Assembly (NCBI GenBank): GCA_949316495.1
Contig: OX439001.1
Span: forward strand, 52,180,556 to 52,244,555
Length of the DNA: 64,000 bases
Direction: 5' to 3'
From: Amphiduros pacificus
Lineage: Eukaryota > Annelida > Polychaeta > Phyllodocida > Hesionidae
The translations under genes and the position numbers were made by a program. Shown here one piece after another: positions 60,710-64,000 of this stretch. The notes under the pieces were generated by a model. That model was not told where the DNA came from. It saw only the letters and a program-made list of their open reading frames with translations, and ran no database searches. Positions within the stretch are counted from its first letter, which is position 1; every line of letters starts with the position of its first letter.

Positions 60710-60773
<64 letters not shown>
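60590..60773 (+). mobile_element. CR1/L2-type LINE 3' tail with (ATT)n
   Basis: A short C-terminal remnant precedes AGCGCT (60675-60680), AGCGCT (60694-60699), TATATAAATAAA and an (ATT)n run of about 63 bp. The layout matches the tails at 24746-24816 and 13872-14040, though the hairpin loop differs. A 24-bp direct duplication, ATACAGACTAATAGAAAAAT, sits at the left edge. Confidence 0.8.
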
Positions 60774-60775
<2 letters not shown>

Positions 60776-63340
60776 AACTGTATATACTGTATACTATTAT
60801 TGCTCATAGACAGCAAGCACTAATGTGTAAATGACAGTTATTTGTGTAGATGCATTTGATTCGTACTCCCATGTTTTTAGTTTCCGAGCAGGTTTGCAAA
60901 CTGCTGAAAGAAGGACGGTTCGGAGTGCCACATGTGGCATGTGTTTCGAGTTGGTGTTTTATGCATTTCATTATCCATTGAGTTATCGTAAAACCGACAT
61001 GGGTCACGCGTTCAGCAAACCTGCAGTCTGTAATTTTGCAACATCACTCGTGCCGCGAAAACAAAAAAGTTTTAACGTTGTGAAAAGCAGTGGGAATACA
61101 AGATAACGTATGAGAGACAATATTCAGCTCAATTGCATTTAGTACAGCACAGTTTTAATCAATATTTGACTTGGGTAAAAAATGTCCGAGTTTCAACTGC
61201 CAGTTTCGGACAGTTGTCGGTCACTGTAGTCAATGACTTCTATGATTTACGGCAACTTCAAAATGAATAGAAAATATAAATATCATTTTCAATAAGGAAA
61301 CTGTATAGAAATTCTTTTTTAAAAAAAGACTTACTTGTTAAGAATTTTGATATAATTAAAGGTATTAAGCATCAATTCTACAATTTGGTTATTAAAAGCT
61401 TAGCCACATATGAACAATATGACAAATTGAAATTATAACAGAGTAACAATATAAGTTGCTATGAGACATACGAGTTGCACTCCCAGCAGAGGTCTTTCTG
61501 AGCCATAAGCTGCACGTGATGGGTAAACACGGGTAGCTGAACTTTGTTTGACCTCAATTGAGACTCAAAGTATAGTAGCAAAGTTTGACGTCATTCTGGC
61601 ACTATTCAGAGGTCAATACATTTCATGGCCTCATAAGTATGTTGCAATACTTTTATGACATCATTTTACCTTTCAGTGCCTCGATGATGACACTCCACAT
61701 ACAAGTGATGCCAAGAAGGAAGTGTGCTTTCATAAGCAGGCTATAAAATAGGGTCTTGTTCAAATAGATTTTACTGACAATAATGGGGACATTTTTCAAA
61801 AGGTTTATAGACATGAAAGACCAATAGATTTATCATCAATATGTGAATTTTAATCATTTTTTGTAAAATTGGTGCTTAATCCCTTTAAGGAGGACTTTTT
61901 ATTCATGTGAGTACATTTTGACACCATTGTCACTCTGGAGAACTTATACATTATTTAGTATCATATCAAAGGACACTTGTAAGCAAGAAAAGACACTGAC
62001 AGAAAATTGTTGTTTTTGCTTTCTGAATATCTAGCTTATTTTAATTTCAAAGTGCAAAGTAGAAAATGCCTTTTAGGAGCAGCTGGAACCCATGACAATA
62101 TATTTATATCAGAACAGAAAAGGTCTCAATCCCTGCCTATTTGTCAATAACCTTCATTTAATTGATTAGATTAGAATATGGTATTTTCAAAGAGGCAAAC
62201 TGTAGTTTTTAATTTGGCAACTATAAAAAATATCTAAATATTTATATAAATATGTGTAAACCAGATTATTAAACTGTTATTAAACTAAACAGCTATCCTC
62301 TTTTAAGGGTCACATGCTGCTATGGCTGTCAGACCTTTTGCACATAATATGATTTCTATGTATCACACACTCCAGCCAGGGATCCCACGACCAGAGCACA
62401 TCTATGGGCTTCTCTCCTCGCACCGACTTGACTGGGTACCGGTGAGACAGGCAGCACATGGCAGATTGAGGGCTACCAAAACCAGCTTCACTCTCCCAGG
62501 GGACCACTCCAAGGCTTTATGCCACTAAACCGTGTAGACGGGGGACTACACGCCACTTAAACCGGTCAGCTCTCTTCTCCTTGTGTTGCACTGTCTCAAA
62601 GGACCAGGCCTTTTCCTTGTGAGTTGGCTGCCCGGTGGTGTGCGCTGCAAGTGGGTCCTGGTGGTGGCCATAAACACAGCATGTTTTTAACCAGTGTTTT
62701 TAACCCACTTTTACGAGTGCCTGCGGAACCCTACCACTTTGCCTGACTTGCTGCGGCCGAAAACTTCTACCATTGAACAATCATACTACTGCAGTCACAG
62801 CAGTTCCACTAGGGGTTGCCCGACTGGGAGGACCCCCTCACACCCACATCAGTCACAATGTGGGGAGTGTAAACTGTATACAGACACATATGTATCACAG
62901 ATCTCTGCTTTCTATTTTCCCATGATAGATTTCAGTTTATAAGTATAGACATTATTATTCTTTTAAGATACTAAGGAAGAGGATTAGTGCGCGGTATCGT
63001 AACATCACCCTTCATATCATATAGCCCAGATAATATATTTCAATAGAGGTCATTGCAGCAAGGTCAAAGATTAACATTAATAACATTTATATTGCAAACT
63101 TATACCTGAAAGTCATCCTCTCTGTTAATTCTGAAATAGGTGTGCATGGTTACTGAGATACAGTCTGGCCATATCTGTCAGAGTTATAAGGTCGCTGTAG
63201 CTGCTAGCAAGGTTAAAGGTCATAATAACACGATGTTGCAAGTATGCTCTTTATGCTAAAACCAGGTATGAACTAATTTCTATTTGGGACTGTCGAAAAG
63301 TGGCCAGAATATTTTTTGAAAGACGTTCATTACAGTCAAC
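60774..63340. other. Right-end region, mostly unassigned
   Basis: It is probably intronic or upstream of the SDR gene. A GC-richer block at about 62290-62900 has open frames on both strands, but I recognise no domain. It could be an unidentified repeat. No Rossmann-type SDR exon was found on the minus strand. Confidence 0.45.
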
Positions 63341-63658
63341 TTAAGGTCTATAATCCACAATGAAAAAACTGGGACAGACTTATGTTTTTTGGCTTAAATG
63401 TGTTCAAAGTAATGTTATTTGTTAATTTAGCACAGAAAAAGTAAATTTAACCAGCTAGTCTTACATTTCTATTATTTAAATTGAACCCGTTATAACGGTA
63501 GTTAAAACGGGTTCGACTCAGTTTTTGCAGCTGGCGACTAATATCAAGTATTTATATTTTCTTTGTTTAATGCCATCCAAAGAATAATCAAATTTTTTTG
63601 GGACATTTTAGATATAATCATGGCATGCTTCAAACTGATTGTGGATTATAGACCTTAA
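63341..63658. mobile_element. MITE with TTAA ends, copy 2
   Basis: The ends are identical to copy 1 at 42371-42900: TTAA plus the 17-bp inverted repeat GGTCTATAATCCACAAT at both ends. About 170 bp at the left and 30 bp at the right are shared. The interiors differ in length (318 versus 530 bp). An internal palindrome GAACCCGTTATAACGG...AAACGGGTTCGA lies near 63483-63515. Confidence 0.9.
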
Positions 63659-64000
63659 AATCGTAATTGCTAATTAATATGAAGTTCACATCTGCTCATG
63701 AAAGTTATTCTATATGTAGTATCCCCCCTCTTCAGCTACAGCGAAATAGCCTGGTTAAAATATACAGGTGTCCAAGTGCCAATTGCAGACAAGGACAATA
63801 CCCCATCTGCCTCAGGCATGTGGGGGTAAAAAGAACAAGTGCATTGACTTTAAGTCCCCAGCCTTTTGGACGGTCACCATGGCAACAAAAAACAACCAAT
63901 TACTGCCATAACCTAATCAGATTGGGGAGAAGGTTCCCAGGAGTACATCTGTACAATATCTAAGCTAAATGTCAAACTGTTCTGGCTGTATCATGCACAC
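63659..64000. other. Right edge, nothing recognised
   Basis: An open frame of 98 residues at 63667-63963 has no recognised domain and no splice context. I do not call it a gene. Confidence 0.4.

Overview
The window is animal nuclear DNA. It is AT-rich, with short protein-coding exons flanked by GT...AG introns, tRNA-derived SINEs, several non-LTR retrotransposon types, MITEs and abundant microsatellites. Repeat types and gene content suit a marine invertebrate, but the sequence alone does not fix the phylum. No operon, CRISPR or prokaryotic signal is present.

Layout. Positions 81-3520 are a 13/16-bp satellite with higher-order structure. Positions 4638-11972 (minus) hold an immunoglobulin-superfamily gene: a signal-peptide exon, a 5.7-kb intron, one V-like Ig domain split over two exons, one complete Ig domain in a single exon, and the first part of a third. 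Positions 12-18.9 kb are intergenic, with a dispersed repeat that carries a nested LINE tail and a 1.16-kb tandem duplication. Positions 18949-57359 (plus) hold three tandem, head-to-tail SLC13-family Na+/di-tricarboxylate cotransporter genes with readable exons and consistent splice phases. Gene 1 is 18949-30432 (14 exons), gene 2 is 37840-46073 (14 exons) and gene 3 is 50111-57359 (13 exons). In all three the first visible exon starts in mid-codon, so the initiator exon lies further upstream and was not found. Genes 1 and 2 are a young pair whose duplicated block includes flanking DNA; gene 3 is older. The gaps contain a decayed tyrosine-recombinase (DIRS-type) retroelement, LINE pieces, a possible LTR relic and a fold-back element. 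At 58474-60171 (minus) lies the C-terminal half of a sniffer/C-factor-like short-chain dehydrogenase. Its exons stand in the order penultimate, penultimate, last, last. The rest of that gene probably lies beyond the right edge.

Most notable pattern. In SLC13 genes 1 and 2, short tandem arrays have grown across exon-intron junctions and multiplied the splice sites. A 52-bp array ahead of exon 4 repeats the acceptor plus about 40 nt of exon (5 extra copies in gene 1, 9 in gene 2). Each unit's own TAG acceptor is an in-frame stop. A 39-bp array behind exon 1 repeats the donor in frame, so downstream donors in gene 2 would add 13-residue hydrophobic modules. Weaker donor duplications follow exon 6. 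Other structural results are a MITE with TTAA target duplication whose empty site survives in the paralogous intron, a near-identical exon 2-intron 2-exon 3 patch between genes 1 and 2 that suggests gene conversion, and the duplicated alternative-looking SDR exons.
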